A program made the position numbers and the translations under genes. From assembly GCF_014649815.1 (NCBI RefSeq), contig NZ_BMTT01000006.1, positions 248,001 to 312,000 on the forward strand: a stretch of DNA of 64,000 bases. The letters run 5' to 3'. The first letter of the stretch is position 1. Each line of letters starts with the position of its first letter. A model generated the notes under the pieces. It was not told the DNA's origin, made no database searches, and saw only the letters and a list, made by a program, of their open reading frames with translations. Shown one piece after another: positions 1-9,548 of this stretch. Origin of the DNA: Streptomyces mutabilis (GTDB lineage: Bacteria; Actinomycetota; Actinomycetes; Streptomycetales; Streptomycetaceae).

Positions 1-374
1 TCTGCCGCTGGGACGCCGCCGCCGGCGTCCTGCAACCCCTCGCCGAGGTGCCAGTGCTGCCCGGGGCCCCGGCCGGCGACGCCTACCCCTCGGGCATCGT
101 GGTCTCGCCCGACGGCCGCTTCGTGTGGACCGCCACCCGCGGCGAGGACGTCCTGTCCGTCTTCGCCGTCGAACCGGACGGATTGCGGCTGTCCGGCACC
201 GTGCCCTGCGGTGGGCACTGGCCGCGGGGGATCACCGAGTCGGGCGGCTTCCTGTACTCGGCCAACGAACGCTCCGGCGACGTGACCTGGTTCGCCCTCG
301 ACCCGGAGAGCGGGACACCCCGGCGCGCGGGCTCCGTCGCGATCCCCGCGGCGTCCTGCGTGACCTTCGGCTGA
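1..374 (+). CDS. Lactonase family (6-phosphogluconolactonase-like beta-propeller) protein, 3' part
   Basis: The reading frame is open from the left edge, so the 5' end lies outside the window; about 124 residues are present. The visible part has the repeated blade pattern of the seven-bladed lactonase family (PF10282): a PSGIVVSPDGRFVW motif followed by WPRGI and LYSANERSGDVTWFALD segments, and it ends in ASCVTFG. Family members hydrolyse 6-phosphogluconolactone or related lactones in the cytosol, although many actinobacterial members are uncharacterised. The gene is convergent with the CbiX-like gene and a strong hairpin lies between them. Family assignment is fairly sure; the substrate is not known. 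Confidence 0.8.
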   Translation, partial: CRWDAAAGVLQPLAEVPVLPGAPAGDAYPSGIVVSPDGRFVWTATRGEDVLSVFAVEPDGLRLSGTVPCGGHWPRGITESGGFLYSANERSGDVTWFALDPESGTPRRAGSVAIPAASCVTFG

Positions 375-706
375 CCCCGCCACCGGGCGGGCCCCCGCGT
401 CGCTTCCCGTGATCGGGCCGGCACCGTGTACGGGCCGCCGGGCCGCCGGGCCGCCGGGAAGCGCCGAGGCGGCGGCTCCGGCGCCCGTACGCGGCCGTGC
501 GGACACCCGCAGGCGGGGCGCTCCCTCACAGGAGGGCTCTCGGTCTCGCCGCGCGCGGCGTTCGGCCGGCCCCGCGACGAGGTCCGCTCGCCCTGTCGGC
601 GTCGAATCCGCCCGGCGGAGGCGCGCCGCGGGCCCCCTGGGGCCTGTCTGCCTCGACGGCGCCGTCCCTCGCCACGACGGCCCGCACGAGTCCGGTACGG
701 CACGAC
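375..706. other. Non-coding gap between convergent genes
   Basis: No gene is supported here. Open frames exist on both strands but their translations are low-complexity Arg/Ala/Pro/Gly strings typical of antisense frames in GC-rich DNA. The only clear signal is the hairpin that follows at 707-741. Confidence 0.6.
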
Positions 707-741
707 GAGGGGCCCGCTCCCTCCACCGGAGCGGGCCCCTC
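707..741. terminator. Bidirectional intrinsic hairpin terminator
   Basis: A perfect 14-bp inverted repeat (left arm 707-720, right arm 728-741) with a 7-nt loop. It sits between the convergent lactonase (+) and CbiX-like (-) genes, 31 bases beyond the stop of the latter. There is no U-tract, which is usual for Streptomyces terminators. Confidence 0.85.
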
Positions 742-772
742 GGCCGTAAGCGTCGCGCGCGCGGACCCCGCG

Positions 773-1696
773 TCAGCGCACCGGCGTGCCCTGCGGCTGC
801 TGCGGCGAGATGCCGAGCGCCGTCGTGTACTTGGCCAGCGTCAGCTTGCCGATCGCCGGGTAGGGGCCGAGCGGCTCGGCGGTGGAGCAGCCCGCCTCCT
901 TGGCCGCCTCCTCCAGCAGGGACGCCTCGATCTCCGGGCCGATCAGGTACGGCGCGAGCGCCAGCTGCTGGGAGCCCGAGGAGCGCAGTTGCTCGGCCAC
1001 GGACGCGATCGAGCCTTCCTCGTCCAGGGCCGCCGCCATCACCGGCACGGCGAGGCGCGCGGCGAGGAGCATGCCGGTGATGCCGGCCGCCTGCACGGCC
1101 TCGTCACCGCCCACGGAGGCCAGGATGATGCCGTCCGCGGCGGTGGCCACGGTGAACAGCCTGGCACGGTCGGCGCGGGCGAGACCCGCCTCGGACAGGC
1201 GCACGTGCAGCGCCTCGGCCAGCAGCGGGTGCGGGCCCAGCACGTCGGTCAGCTCGGCCGCGACCTTGCTGTCCATCACCGCCTGGCGGATGCGGCGCAG
1301 CAGCGCGCTGTCCGGACCCGCGAGCAGCGGCACGACGACGGCGACGGGACCCTCGGGCTCCTTCACCTCCATGCCCGCGGCGACCGCCTGCTCGTAGCGG
1401 GCGGTGCGCTCCTCGGCGGCACGCGCGAGGACGGCCGACAGGGCGAGGAACTCCTCGTCGTCCCCGTCGAGCCAGCCGATCCGGGCGTCGAGGCCCGGCA
1501 GCTCGGAACGGGCGATGCTGATGACCTCGTCGGCGAGGCCCCGGGTGGCGCTACTGGGCGTCCCCGGAACCGCGAGGACGAGCGCCGGCGCGCCCTCGGG
1601 AGCCACCAACGGTTCGGGACGGCGGTGCCGTCCGGGCTGGCGGGGGCGCGGCATTCGTACTGGCAGGCCGGACGCGGGCCCAGTGGGGGAGCTCAT
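773..1696 (-). CDS. CbiX/sirohydrochlorin chelatase-like protein
   Basis: 307 aa from the ATG at 1696 (MSSPTGPASG); the open frame runs 44 codons further upstream, but that extension looks non-coding. The protein has the two-half organisation of CbiX/SirB chelatases, which insert cobalt or iron into sirohydrochlorin. The second half keeps a GPHPLLAEAL segment with the conserved histidine. The first half, where a functional chelatase has HGSRDP, reads VPGTPSSA, so that metal-binding histidine is absent. This suggests a divergent or non-catalytic member. No siroheme or sulfate-assimilation gene is adjacent. The start is supported by where family similarity begins rather than by a strong ribosome site. 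Confidence 0.7.
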   Translation of the reverse strand: MSSPTGPASGLPVRMPRPRQPGRHRRPEPLVAPEGAPALVLAVPGTPSSATRGLADEVISIARSELPGLDARIGWLDGDDEEFLALSAVLARAAEERTARYEQAVAAGMEVKEPEGPVAVVVPLLAGPDSALLRRIRQAVMDSKVAAELTDVLGPHPLLAEALHVRLSEAGLARADRARLFTVATAADGIILASVGGDEAVQAAGITGMLLAARLAVPVMAAALDEEGSIASVAEQLRSSGSQQLALAPYLIGPEIEASLLEEAAKEAGCSTAEPLGPYPAIGKLTLAKYTTALGISPQQPQGTPVR

Positions 1697-1834
1697 GGCG
1701 CCGCATGTTACTGGTTTCCTGGGTTTCCCTGTTCGGGGAGGGTGCAGGTGAGCGGTTTCCGTCCGGTTTTGTCTGAAGAGTGATGTACGGATCGGCCGAC
1801 ATCGGCACGATTCACCTCGCCGGAGCACCGATTC

Positions 1835-2821
1835 TCAGCCGTCCGGGTCGGTCGTCACCCACAGCATTCCGTCGTCGCCCGGAAGGGTGAAGGAGCCGGT
1901 CGCGAGGTCGCTCGCGATCAGAACCGAACCGTGCAGCGGATCACCCTCGGCGGCAGTCCGCCGCGCGTGCGGGAGCCGCTTCGCCAGCTCCTCCTCGAGC
2001 GGTACGACGAGGGGGGCGCCCAGCTTCAGCAGACCGCCGGTGACGGCGACGCTGGGCTCGCCCCCGGGCGGGCACACCGCGGCGGCCGAGTCGGCCATGT
2101 GCCGGGCGGCGGCCCGCATGACGTCCGTGGCGACGGGGTCATCGGCCGCACAGGCGGCCACCTCCGGTGCGAAGGAGGCGAGGACGGCGGGACGGTCGGT
2201 ACGCGGATACAACTGGCCGGGCAGTCCCGTCACCGGCCCGAACCGCTCCTCGGCACGGGCCAGCAGCGGTGCGGAGCCGTCCCGGCGCCCGTCGTGGGCG
2301 CGCAGTGCCGCCTCAAGGCCGGCCCGCCCGATCCAGGCGCCGCCGCCGCAGTCGCCCAGCAGATGGCCCCAGCCGTCCGCCCGGTACCAGCGGTCCAGGT
2401 CCGTGCCGGTCGCGATCAGACCGGTGCCGGCGGCCACCACGGCGCCGGCCCGCGGCCCGAGGGCACCGACGTACGCGGTGACGGCGTCCGCGACCAGCGC
2501 GACCCTCCGCACACCCAGTTCCCGGGCCAGCGCGCCCGGCAGTTCGGCCCGCAGCGCGTCGCCGAGGGTGGCCAGCCCGGCGGCCCCCACGACGACGGTG
2601 CCGAGCCGGGTCCCACCGGTCTCGTCGCTCAGCGACCTCGCCATGGGCAGCAGTTGGCCCAGCAGATGCCCGGGGTCGATGCCGCGCGCACCGGTGCGCA
2701 CCGGTTCCCGCGACGCGCGCCGCCCGAGCACCCGCGGACCGTCCCCGTCGGCACCGGTCGTGCCGAGGACGACCCGCAGTCCCGAGCCGCCGGAGTCCAC
2801 GGCGAGGAAGCCGGTGCTCAC
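1835..2821 (-). CDS. BadF/BadG/BcrA/BcrD ATPase-family (N-acetylglucosamine kinase-like) protein
   Basis: 328 aa starting at GTG 2821, which overlaps the ung stop codon as GTGA, so translation is probably coupled to ung. The N-terminus [16 protein letters not shown] is the phosphate-1 motif of the ASKHA fold; [10 protein letters not shown] and [23 protein letters not shown] are the following phosphate and adenosine motifs of the BadF/NAGK group. Known members phosphorylate GlcNAc or glucosamine, or activate dehydratases; the sugar-kinase branch fits best here because no dehydratase is nearby. A longer open frame upstream overlaps ung and was discarded. The pairing with ung looks like co-transcription rather than a pathway link. 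Confidence 0.8.
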   Translation of the reverse strand: MSTGFLAVDSGGSGLRVVLGTTGADGDGPRVLGRRASREPVRTGARGIDPGHLLGQLLPMARSLSDETGGTRLGTVVVGAAGLATLGDALRAELPGALARELGVRRVALVADAVTAYVGALGPRAGAVVAAGTGLIATGTDLDRWYRADGWGHLLGDCGGGAWIGRAGLEAALRAHDGRRDGSAPLLARAEERFGPVTGLPGQLYPRTDRPAVLASFAPEVAACAADDPVATDVMRAAARHMADSAAAVCPPGGEPSVAVTGGLLKLGAPLVVPLEEELAKRLPHARRTAAEGDPLHGSVLIASDLATGSFTLPGDDGMLWVTTDPDG

Positions 2822-3504
2822 GGCAGGCGCCAGTCGACCGGCTGACCTCCCAGCCGTACCAGCAGGTCGTTGGCCCGGCTGAAGGGACGGGAGCCGAAGA
2901 ATCCCCGGTCGGCCGACATCGGCGACGGGTGCGCGGACTCGACCGAGGGCAGGTCGCCGAGGAGCGGGCGCAGATTGCGGGCGTCGCGGCCCCACAGGAT
3001 GGACACCATCGGCTTGCCGCGCGCCGCCAGCGCCCGGATCGCCTGCTCGGTGACCTCCTCCCAGCCCTTGCCGCGGTGGGCGGCGGGCTTGCGCGGGGCC
3101 GTGGTGAGCGCTCTGTTGAGCAGCAGCACGCCCTGCTGGGTCCACGGGGTCAGGTCGCCGTTGGAGGGCTGCGGGAGGCCGAGGTCGGTGTTCAGTTCCC
3201 GGAATATGTTGACGAGGCTGCCTGGCAGCGGACGCACTTCGGGCGCGACCGAGAACGACAGCCCCACCGCGTGTCCCGGGGTCGGGTAGGGGTCCTGTCC
3301 GACGATCAGTACCCGGACGTCGTCGAAGGGCTGCTGGAAGGCCCGCAGGACGTTCGCCCCGGCGGGGAGATAGGTGCGTCCGGCGGCGATCTCCGCGCGC
3401 AGGAACTCACCCATCGAGGTGATCCGCCCGGCGACGGGTTCCAGGGCCTTCGCCCAGCCCGCTTCGACGATTTCGTGCAAGGGTCGTGGTGCCACGGGCG
3501 TCAC
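2818..3504 (-). CDS. ung: Uracil-DNA glycosylase (family 1)
   Basis: 228 aa, GTG start. Removes uracil from DNA as the first step of base excision repair. The family-1 catalytic motif GQDPYP is at residues 69-74 with the water-activating Asp71; LLNRALT follows at about 128-134, and the HPSPMS leucine-loop motif begins at His192. Length and motif order are those of a complete enzyme. The stop overlaps the start of the downstream kinase-like gene. Identification is secure. Streptomyces usually carry more than one uracil glycosylase, so this may be one of several. Confidence 0.97.
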   Translation of the reverse strand: MTPVAPRPLHEIVEAGWAKALEPVAGRITSMGEFLRAEIAAGRTYLPAGANVLRAFQQPFDDVRVLIVGQDPYPTPGHAVGLSFSVAPEVRPLPGSLVNIFRELNTDLGLPQPSNGDLTPWTQQGVLLLNRALTTAPRKPAAHRGKGWEEVTEQAIRALAARGKPMVSILWGRDARNLRPLLGDLPSVESAHPSPMSADRGFFGSRPFSRANDLLVRLGGQPVDWRLP

Positions 3505-3565
3505 CCTACTGCCGTACGGGTGACGCCGATCAACCGGTGGCCAAGACCGGTCCCCCCGAACCGGT

Positions 3566-4651
3566 TCATCCGACGACCGCGGCCCGCACGCACAGCACGT
3601 CCGGCAGGTGGGAGGCCAACTGCCGCCAGCTGTCGCCGTCGTCGGCCGACGCGAACACCTCGCCGTTGCGGTTGCCGAAGTACACGCCGGCCCGATCCGC
3701 GTCGTCGGTGCACAGGGCGTCTCGCAGCACCGTGCCGTAGTGGTCCTCCTGTGGCAGCCCCGCCGTCAGCGGCTCCCAGCTCCTGCCCGCGTCCGCCGTG
3801 CGGAAGACCCGGCAGCGGCGGTCCGCCGGGACCCGGTCCGCGTCGGCGTTGATCGGGAAGACGTACGCCGTGTCGCCCCGGTGCGGATGGGCGGCCACCG
3901 CGAAACCGAACGTGGACGGCAGCCCCTCGCCGATGTCCGTCCACTGCCCGCCCGCGTCGTCGCTGCGGTACACCCCCCAGTGGTTCTGCAGGTACAACCG
4001 GTCCGGGACCGCCGCGTCCCGGGCGACCTTGTGCACGCACTGGCCGAACTCAGGGTTCGGGTCCGGCATAAAGACCGCGGAGACGCCGGAGTTGGACGGC
4101 GCCCAGCTCGCGCCGCCGTCCGTCGTGCGGAAGACGCCCGCGGTCGAGACGGCGACCGTGACGGACTCCGGGTCCCGGGCGTCCGTGAGGATTGTGTGCA
4201 GCCCCTCGCCTCCGCCGCCCGGCACCCACTGCGAGCGCGTGGGGTGTTCCCACAGGGGCCGGACCAGCTCGAAGCTCTCGCCGCGGTCCTCCGACCGGTA
4301 CAGCGCGGCCGGTTCCGTGCCCGCGTAGACCACGTCCGGCTCCGCGGCGGCCGGGTGCAACTGCCACACCCGCTCCAGGGAAGCGCCGGTCTCCTTGGGG
4401 AACTTGACGGCCGGCTGCGCGGGCTCGGTCCAGGTCCGTCCCAGGTCGTCGGAGTGGAACACCGACGGACCCCAGTGCGCGCTGTCGCCGCCCGCCAGCA
4501 ACCGCGGGGTGTCGCCGCGGGTGTCGAGGGCGACCGAGTAGACGGCCTGTGCGTTGAAGTAGGGACTCTCGTCGAACTCCCAGATGCCACCCCGCCGGCG
4601 CCCGATGAACAGGCCCTTGCGGGTGCCCACGGCGAGCAGTACCTCGGTCAT
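3566..4651 (-). CDS. Asp-box (BNR/VPS10-like) beta-propeller protein
   Basis: 361 aa from ATG 4651, preceded by GGAGG eight bases upstream. The protein contains at least six Asp-box motifs (S/T-x-D-x-G-x-x-W type), for example [32 protein letters not shown] and SADDGDSW, spaced as in a beta-propeller. There is no signal peptide, so it is probably cytosolic. Family members are annotated as exo-alpha-sialidases or glycosyl hydrolases because of the Asp boxes, but the sialidase active-site arginine triad is not evident and no reaction should be assumed. It is monocistronic and is read away from the ACAD gene. Confidence 0.8.
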   Translation of the reverse strand: MTEVLLAVGTRKGLFIGRRRGGIWEFDESPYFNAQAVYSVALDTRGDTPRLLAGGDSAHWGPSVFHSDDLGRTWTEPAQPAVKFPKETGASLERVWQLHPAAAEPDVVYAGTEPAALYRSEDRGESFELVRPLWEHPTRSQWVPGGGGEGLHTILTDARDPESVTVAVSTAGVFRTTDGGASWAPSNSGVSAVFMPDPNPEFGQCVHKVARDAAVPDRLYLQNHWGVYRSDDAGGQWTDIGEGLPSTFGFAVAAHPHRGDTAYVFPINADADRVPADRRCRVFRTADAGRSWEPLTAGLPQEDHYGTVLRDALCTDDADRAGVYFGNRNGEVFASADDGDSWRQLASHLPDVLCVRAAVVG

Positions 4652-4801
4652 GCCGATCACCTCCGCGGCGTCGTCGTCGACGCCTTTGTCCCGGACACGG
4701 GCCAGTCTGCACCCCGGCACTGACAGTCACCCCTGGATAAAGGGACGCCGCAGGTCACAGCGGTGGTGTCGCGCCCGCGGAGGACTTCGGGCGCAGACGG
4801 G

Positions 4802-6481
4802 TCAGGCCTCTGGCGGCAACGCCCGCGCCAGGACGGCGCCGAGGTCGGCCCCGGTCGGCAGCGTGCCGAAGGCGTGCCCCCAGTCACCGCCGAGCCGGCT
4901 CGCGCAGAACGCGTCGGCGACGGCGGGCGGGGCGTGCCGGACCAGGAGCGAGGCCTGGAGGGTGAGGGCCATCAGCTCCACCAGACGGCGGGCACCGGTC
5001 TCGGACGCCTCGGACAGCCCCGTCTCCAACCGGGCCACGGCGGCGTCCAGCCGGCCGTCCGCCCCGCGGGCGAGGGCGAGTTCGTCGAAGAGGGCGTGCG
5101 CGGTGGCGGGGGAGCGACCCAGCGCCCGGAGCACGTCGAGGGCGTTCACGTTCCCCGAGCCCTCCCAGATCGACAGCAGCGGCGCCTCGCGGTAGTGGCG
5201 GGGCATGCCCGACTCCTCCACGTAGCCGTTGCCGCCCAGGCACTCCAGGGCCTCCGCGGTGAACGCCGGGCCCCGCTTGGTCACCCAGTACTTGCCGACG
5301 GCGGTGGCGATCCGCCGGAACGCGGCCTCCCCCGCGTCGCCGCGCACCGCCCGGTCAGCCGCGCCCGCCAGCCGCAGCGTGAGCGTGGTCGCCGCCTCCG
5401 ACTCCAGCGCCAGGTCGGCCAGGACGTTGCGCATCAACGGCTGGTCGATCAGGCGGGCGCCGAACGCGCTGCGGTGCCGTACGTGGTGGCCGGCCTCGAC
5501 GAGCGTCTTGCGCATCAGCGTCGCCGACGCCATCACGCAGTCCAGTCGGGTGCAGTTGACCATCTCGATGATCGTCTTGACGCCCTGGCCCTCCTGTCCC
5601 ACCAGCCAGGCGACCGTGCCGTCGAACTCGGGCTCGGAGGAGGCGTTGGAGCGGTTGCCGAGCTTGTCCTTGAGGCGCTGGACGCGGAAGGTGTTGCGGG
5701 TGCCGTCGGGCAGCACCCGCGGCACCAGGAAGCACGACAGGCCCCCGGGGGCCTGGGCCAGCACCAGGAACACGTCGCACATCGGCGCCGAGGTGAACCA
5801 CTTGTGCCCGCGCAGCGTGTACACCCCGGGTTCGGCGGTCGGGGTGGCCGCCGTGGTGTTCGCACGGACGTCGGAGCCGCCCTGCTTCTCCGTCATCCCC
5901 ATGCCGGCCAGCAGGCCCCGTTTCTCGGTGGGCGGGCGCAGCCCCGGCTCGTACTCCCGGCTGGTCAGCAGCGGCTCGTAGACCTTCGCGAGCTCCGGCT
6001 CGGCGCGCAGCGCGGGAACGGCGGCGTAGGTCATCGACGTGGGACACCCGTGCCCCGCCTCGGTGTGCCCCCAGACCAGCCCGCCGGCGGTCCGGGCGAC
6101 GTGCGCCCCCGGCCGGTCGTCCGCCCAGGCCGAGCCGGCCAGACCCTCGCCGACGGCCACCCGCATCAGGTGGTGCCAGCTCGGGTGGTACTCGACCTCG
6201 TCGATCCGGTTGCCGTACCGGTCGTGGGTGCGCAGCACGGGCTCGTGCCGGTTGGCCAGCTCGCCCCATTCCTGGGCCTGGGCGCTCCCCGCCCGCAGAC
6301 CGAGCCGACGCAGCTCCTCCTCGGCCCACCCGGCGCCCTCCCGCCGCACGCCCTCCAGCAGGGCCCTGTCCTCACAGGCGTCGTAGGGGGCCAGGGGAGG
6401 GGGCTGGTTGGTGACGTCATGTGTGGCGTACCCCTCCGGACGGCCCGGGGACTCCTCGTGAGACTCGTGCGCGCCTGTCAT
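4802..6481 (-). CDS. Acyl-CoA dehydrogenase family protein (AidB-like)
   Basis: About 559 aa; two adjacent ATG codons (6484 and 6481) follow an AGGA box, and the second gives better spacing. The FAD-binding signature GMGMTEKQGGSDVRANTT and the C-terminal ALECLGGNGYVEE and REAPLLSIWEGSGNVNALD motifs are those of the AidB/isovaleryl-CoA dehydrogenase-related subgroup, which is longer than standard acyl-CoA dehydrogenases. E. coli AidB is an alkylation-response flavoprotein; many actinobacterial members are instead catabolic. The gene is divergent from a PaaX-type regulator across a short gap with GTTGC/GCAAC repeats, so regulation by that protein is likely and a role in aromatic or acyl-CoA catabolism is plausible. 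Confidence 0.85.
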   Translation of the reverse strand: MTGAHESHEESPGRPEGYATHDVTNQPPPLAPYDACEDRALLEGVRREGAGWAEEELRRLGLRAGSAQAQEWGELANRHEPVLRTHDRYGNRIDEVEYHPSWHHLMRVAVGEGLAGSAWADDRPGAHVARTAGGLVWGHTEAGHGCPTSMTYAAVPALRAEPELAKVYEPLLTSREYEPGLRPPTEKRGLLAGMGMTEKQGGSDVRANTTAATPTAEPGVYTLRGHKWFTSAPMCDVFLVLAQAPGGLSCFLVPRVLPDGTRNTFRVQRLKDKLGNRSNASSEPEFDGTVAWLVGQEGQGVKTIIEMVNCTRLDCVMASATLMRKTLVEAGHHVRHRSAFGARLIDQPLMRNVLADLALESEAATTLTLRLAGAADRAVRGDAGEAAFRRIATAVGKYWVTKRGPAFTAEALECLGGNGYVEESGMPRHYREAPLLSIWEGSGNVNALDVLRALGRSPATAHALFDELALARGADGRLDAAVARLETGLSEASETGARRLVELMALTLQASLLVRHAPPAVADAFCASRLGGDWGHAFGTLPTGADLGAVLARALPPEA

Positions 6482-6492
6482 CATGTCCTGAG

Positions 6493-6530
6493 TGTTGCAC
6501 CGAATCTGCGACCGCAACAATGGCGCAACA
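6493..6530. promoter_or_regulatory. Candidate PaaX-family operator
   Basis: TGTTGC (6493-6498) is followed after 15 bases by its complement GCAACA (6514-6519), and the same half-site recurs at 6525-6530. The array lies just upstream of the acyl-CoA dehydrogenase start, in the gap shared with the PaaX-type gene. Assignment to that regulator is inferred from position. Confidence 0.5.
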
Positions 6531-6626
6531 CGGTGGCGCACGTACAGTACGGCTCATGCGGAGGGACGATCAGTGCGCGCTCATGAGGGGGGCCGGCCGG
6601 TACGTGATCGTGCGGAGGGGCGGCAC

Positions 6627-7391
6627 GTGCCCGCGCGGATGAACGACTCCGCGCCGGCGGGCGGGCCCACGCCGCGTCCGCTGTCCGCGAGGTCGGTCGT
6701 CCTGAGCCTGCTCCTGGGGACGCATCCCCCCGAACTGCCGGCCCGGGAACTGGTGCGGCTGGTGGAGGGCTTCGACGTCGGCGGCTCCACCGCGCGCGCG
6801 GCGCTCAGCCGGATGGCCGCCGCCGGTGACCTGTGGCGCACGGACACCGGCTACCGCCTCAGCGAGCGGCTGCTGGAGCGCCAGCGCCGCCAGGACGAGG
6901 CCGTACGCCCGCACACGCGCGCGTGGGAGGGTGACTGGGAGATGGTCGTGATCACCGCGACGGGCCGCGGCCCCGCCGAACGCGCCGACCTTCGTTCCTG
7001 GCTGACCGCCCTGCGTCTCGCCGAGCTCCGCGAGGGCGTCTGGCTCCGTCCCGCCAATCTGTGCCGTCCGCTGCCCACCGAACTGGACCGGGTGGCCGAG
7101 CGCCACGCCTCGCGCCCCGTCCGCCCGGCCCGCGAACTGGCCGCGAGCCTGTGGCCGCTGGACGCCTGGTCCGCCACGGGCCGGGCGCTGCTCGCGCACG
7201 TCGAGCGGGCCCGGCGGCCGGCCGACCGGCTCACCGCCTTCGCGGCCGTCGTGCGCCACCTGCTCACCGACCCGGTCCTGCCTCCGGAACTCCTCGCGGC
7301 CGACTGGCCCGGCGCGGCCCTGCGGGACGCCTACGCGCACTATCAGCGGGAGCAGAGCGGACAGGCCCGGGCGCGAGGCACCCGGACCTGA
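6627..7391 (+). CDS. PaaX-family transcriptional regulator
   Basis: 254 aa from GTG 6627, chosen because GGAGGGG lies six bases upstream; an ATG at 6639 is the alternative. The N-terminal SARSVVLSLLLG...ARAALSRMAAAGDL region is the PaaX-type winged helix, followed by the central GDWEMVVI segment and the helical C-terminal PaaX domain. PaaX proteins repress aromatic (phenylacetyl-CoA) degradation genes and are released by acyl-CoA thioesters. Here the regulator is divergent from an acyl-CoA dehydrogenase, which is its most likely target; no phenylacetate cluster is present. Confidence in the family is high; the ligand is unknown. Confidence 0.88.
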   Translation: MPARMNDSAPAGGPTPRPLSARSVVLSLLLGTHPPELPARELVRLVEGFDVGGSTARAALSRMAAAGDLWRTDTGYRLSERLLERQRRQDEAVRPHTRAWEGDWEMVVITATGRGPAERADLRSWLTALRLAELREGVWLRPANLCRPLPTELDRVAERHASRPVRPARELAASLWPLDAWSATGRALLAHVERARRPADRLTAFAAVVRHLLTDPVLPPELLAADWPGAALRDAYAHYQREQSGQARARGTRT

Positions 7392-7421
7392 GGCGGCGGG
7401 ATCATCCGCCAGTCACGCGCG

Positions 7422-8225
7422 TCACTTGTAGGTGATGTCGGACGACGCGTACTTGCAGTGGGTTCCGTCGGGGCCCGAGCCGTTCGAGTCCGGCTCGTCT
7501 CCGTCGTCGTTGCCGATGTACTTCTGGCACGGGACGATCTTCTTGTCGCTGTCCCCGACGACGGTGATGTTGCGCAGGGAGGCGCTGTCGCCGTAGTTGG
7601 TGTTGATACCGACGATCCGGCTGCCCTTCCAGCTCACCTCGACGGTGTTGAGGTTGATCGTCCGCTTGTACTGCGTGGAGCAGTTGCCGCAGGAGCGGAT
7701 GAAGGTGCCGAAGTTCTTCACGGCGAAGTTCGACACGTTGAGCGTGCCGGCGCCGTTGAACTGGAAGACCTTGTCACTGGCCTCCTTGGCGCCGCCGCCG
7801 GTGACGGTGTAGACGTTCGACGACGAGGAGCCGCGGAAGGTCGCCGCGTCCTCGCCGACATCCTCCCACCAGACGTTCTGCAAGGTGCAGCTGCCCTTGC
7901 AGTGGATGCCGTCGGCGGCCGGGGCACCGATGATCACGTTCTTGAGGACGGCGCCCGGCGCCAGCTCCAGGATCGGCCCCTGGTCCTCGTCCTGCCCGCC
8001 GGAGCCCAGGTCGCCGGTGCCGTAGAGCCGCTTCATCCCGTAGTCCTTGGTGCCGGAGACCGGGATGGTGGAGGAGACGCCCTCGCTGCCGTTGGGTGTC
8101 GGCCAGGTGGCGGCCTGGGCCGAGGAAGCTCCGGTGGTCATGAGCATGCCAACAGAGAGCCCGAGCGCGGCCAGCGCGCCGGTGGCGGCGCGCCGACGCC
8201 CACGGGGGTGTGTCGCAGCAGTCAT
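7422..8225 (-). CDS. Secreted pectate lyase, polysaccharide lyase family 3
   Basis: 267 aa from ATG 8225, with GGAAGGG about ten bases upstream. Residues 1-40 form a signal peptide (basic n-region, hydrophobic core, AQA/AT cleavage near the end). The mature protein has the compact cysteine-rich PL3 beta-helix pattern: KNVIIGAPAADGIHCKG, TLQNVWWEDVGEDAATFRG and RSCGNCSTQYKR. PL3 enzymes cleave polygalacturonate by beta-elimination using calcium outside the cell. A 12-bp palindrome resembling LacI-family operators lies about 160 bases upstream, suggesting sugar-responsive repression. It stands alone between a convergent PaaX gene and an OYE gene transcribed in the same direction. Confidence 0.9.
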   Translation of the reverse strand: MTAATHPRGRRRAATGALAALGLSVGMLMTTGASSAQAATWPTPNGSEGVSSTIPVSGTKDYGMKRLYGTGDLGSGGQDEDQGPILELAPGAVLKNVIIGAPAADGIHCKGSCTLQNVWWEDVGEDAATFRGSSSSNVYTVTGGGAKEASDKVFQFNGAGTLNVSNFAVKNFGTFIRSCGNCSTQYKRTINLNTVEVSWKGSRIVGINTNYGDSASLRNITVVGDSDKKIVPCQKYIGNDDGDEPDSNGSGPDGTHCKYASSDITYK

Positions 8226-8384
8226 GTTCTGAACCCTTCCGTTCAGGGAGTGGGGGTGGAACGGAACATGTACATGCACGATGTGCGTGGTGCTGTTCGG
8301 TGTCGCGGACGCGGGGCGTCGTACGTGGGGTTCTGCCGGTCCCGCGCCCCGTGATGGGTCATGCTGATGAACGGACCGTAGAGG

Positions 8385-8396
8385 GCAAGCGCTTTC
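8385..8396. promoter_or_regulatory. AAGCGCTT palindrome, candidate LacI-family operator
   Basis: The 12 bases have a perfect AAGCGCTT core at 8387-8394, the central pattern of many LacI/GalR-type operators. It lies about 160 bases upstream of the pectate lyase start and just after the OYE stop. Which regulator binds is not known. Confidence 0.5.
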
Positions 8397-8424
8397 TAGT
8401 CAACGCTTCGCGCGCGGTTCGGTC

Positions 8425-9504
8425 TCACATGCCCCAGCCGTACTGGTCCGGCATCCGGACCGTGTCGCCCAGCTCCCGGGCCGCGTGCTGCGCCCAGGAA
8501 GGGCTGCGCAGCAGCTCGCGGCCGAGCAGCACCGCGTCGGCCTCGTCGTTGGCCAGGATCTTCTCGGCCTGCCCGGCGTCGGTGATCAGGCCGACCGCGG
8601 CGACCGGCAGCGTGGTCTCCGCCTTCACGCGTTCGGCGAACGGCACCTGGTAGCCGGGTCCGGTGGGGATCCGGACGCGCGCGGCGTTGCCGCCGGTGGA
8701 GACGTCGAGGAGGTCGATGCCGTGGGCCTGGAGGTCGCCGGCGAAGCGCACGGTGTCCTCGGGCGTCCAGCCGTCCTCCTCCAGCCAGTCGGTCGCCGAG
8801 ATCCGGAAGAACAGCGGCTTGTCGTCCGGCCACACCTCCCGCACCGCGTCGACGACTTCGAGGGCGAAGCGGGTGCGGTTCTCGTACGAGCCGCCGTAGG
8901 TGTCGGTGCGGTGGTTGGAGTGCGGCGACAGGAACTCGTGGATCAGGTAGCCGTGGGCGCCGTGGATCTCGACGATCTCGAAACCGGCGGCGAGGGCCCG
9001 GCGTGCCGCGTCCGCGAACTGCCCGACGATCTCCTCGATCCGCGTGACCGTCAGCTCGGTCGGCACCGGGTGGCGGTCGTCGAACGCCAGCGCGCTCGGG
9101 GCCACCGGCTGCCAGCCGTACGCGTCCTCGCCCACGGGGGTCCCGCCCTTCCAGGGCTGCGCGGTCGACGCCTTGCGGCCCGCGTGGGCCAGCTGGATCG
9201 CCGGCACGGTCCCCTGCGATCGCAGGAAGTCCGTGATCCGCCGGAAGGCCTCGGCCTGGGTGTCGTTCCACAGGCCCAGGTCCTGCGGGGAGATACGGCC
9301 CTCGGGTGACACGCCGGTTGCCTCGACGACGATCAACCCGGCGCCGCCAATCGCGCGGGCGCCGTAGTGCGCGAAGTGCCAGTCGCCCGGAACGCCCGCC
9401 AGGGGCCCCTCCGGTGCGGCGGAGTACTGGCACATCGGCGGCATCCAGACCCGGTTCGGGATCGTGGTGTCACGCAGCTGAAGCGGCTGGAAGAGGGCGC
9501 TCAT
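8425..9504 (-). CDS. NADH:flavin oxidoreductase, Old Yellow Enzyme family (YqjM-like)
   Basis: 359 aa, ATG preceded by AAGGGAG. FMN-dependent ene-reductases of this family reduce activated C=C bonds with NADPH. Features seen: MPPMCQYSA near residue 22, with the YqjM-type regulatory cysteine; QLAHAGRKAS; the active-site HGAHGYLIHEFLSPHSN; the YGGSYENRTRF motif; and a C-terminal GRELLRSP. These place it in the thermophilic/YqjM subclass. The gene is divergent from an ArsR-type regulator and a TTGACA/TATCGT promoter on its strand is overlapped by a TACGA-N6-TCGTA palindrome, so repression by that regulator is likely. Physiological substrate unknown; a response to electrophiles or quinones is an inference. 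Confidence 0.92.
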   Translation of the reverse strand: MSALFQPLQLRDTTIPNRVWMPPMCQYSAAPEGPLAGVPGDWHFAHYGARAIGGAGLIVVEATGVSPEGRISPQDLGLWNDTQAEAFRRITDFLRSQGTVPAIQLAHAGRKASTAQPWKGGTPVGEDAYGWQPVAPSALAFDDRHPVPTELTVTRIEEIVGQFADAARRALAAGFEIVEIHGAHGYLIHEFLSPHSNHRTDTYGGSYENRTRFALEVVDAVREVWPDDKPLFFRISATDWLEEDGWTPEDTVRFAGDLQAHGIDLLDVSTGGNAARVRIPTGPGYQVPFAERVKAETTLPVAAVGLITDAGQAEKILANDEADAVLLGRELLRSPSWAQHAARELGDTVRMPDQYGWGM

Positions 9505-9548
9505 GACGGGCTGCTCCCTTGGTCGAGTGGTCGAGGAGGAACGGCTCG

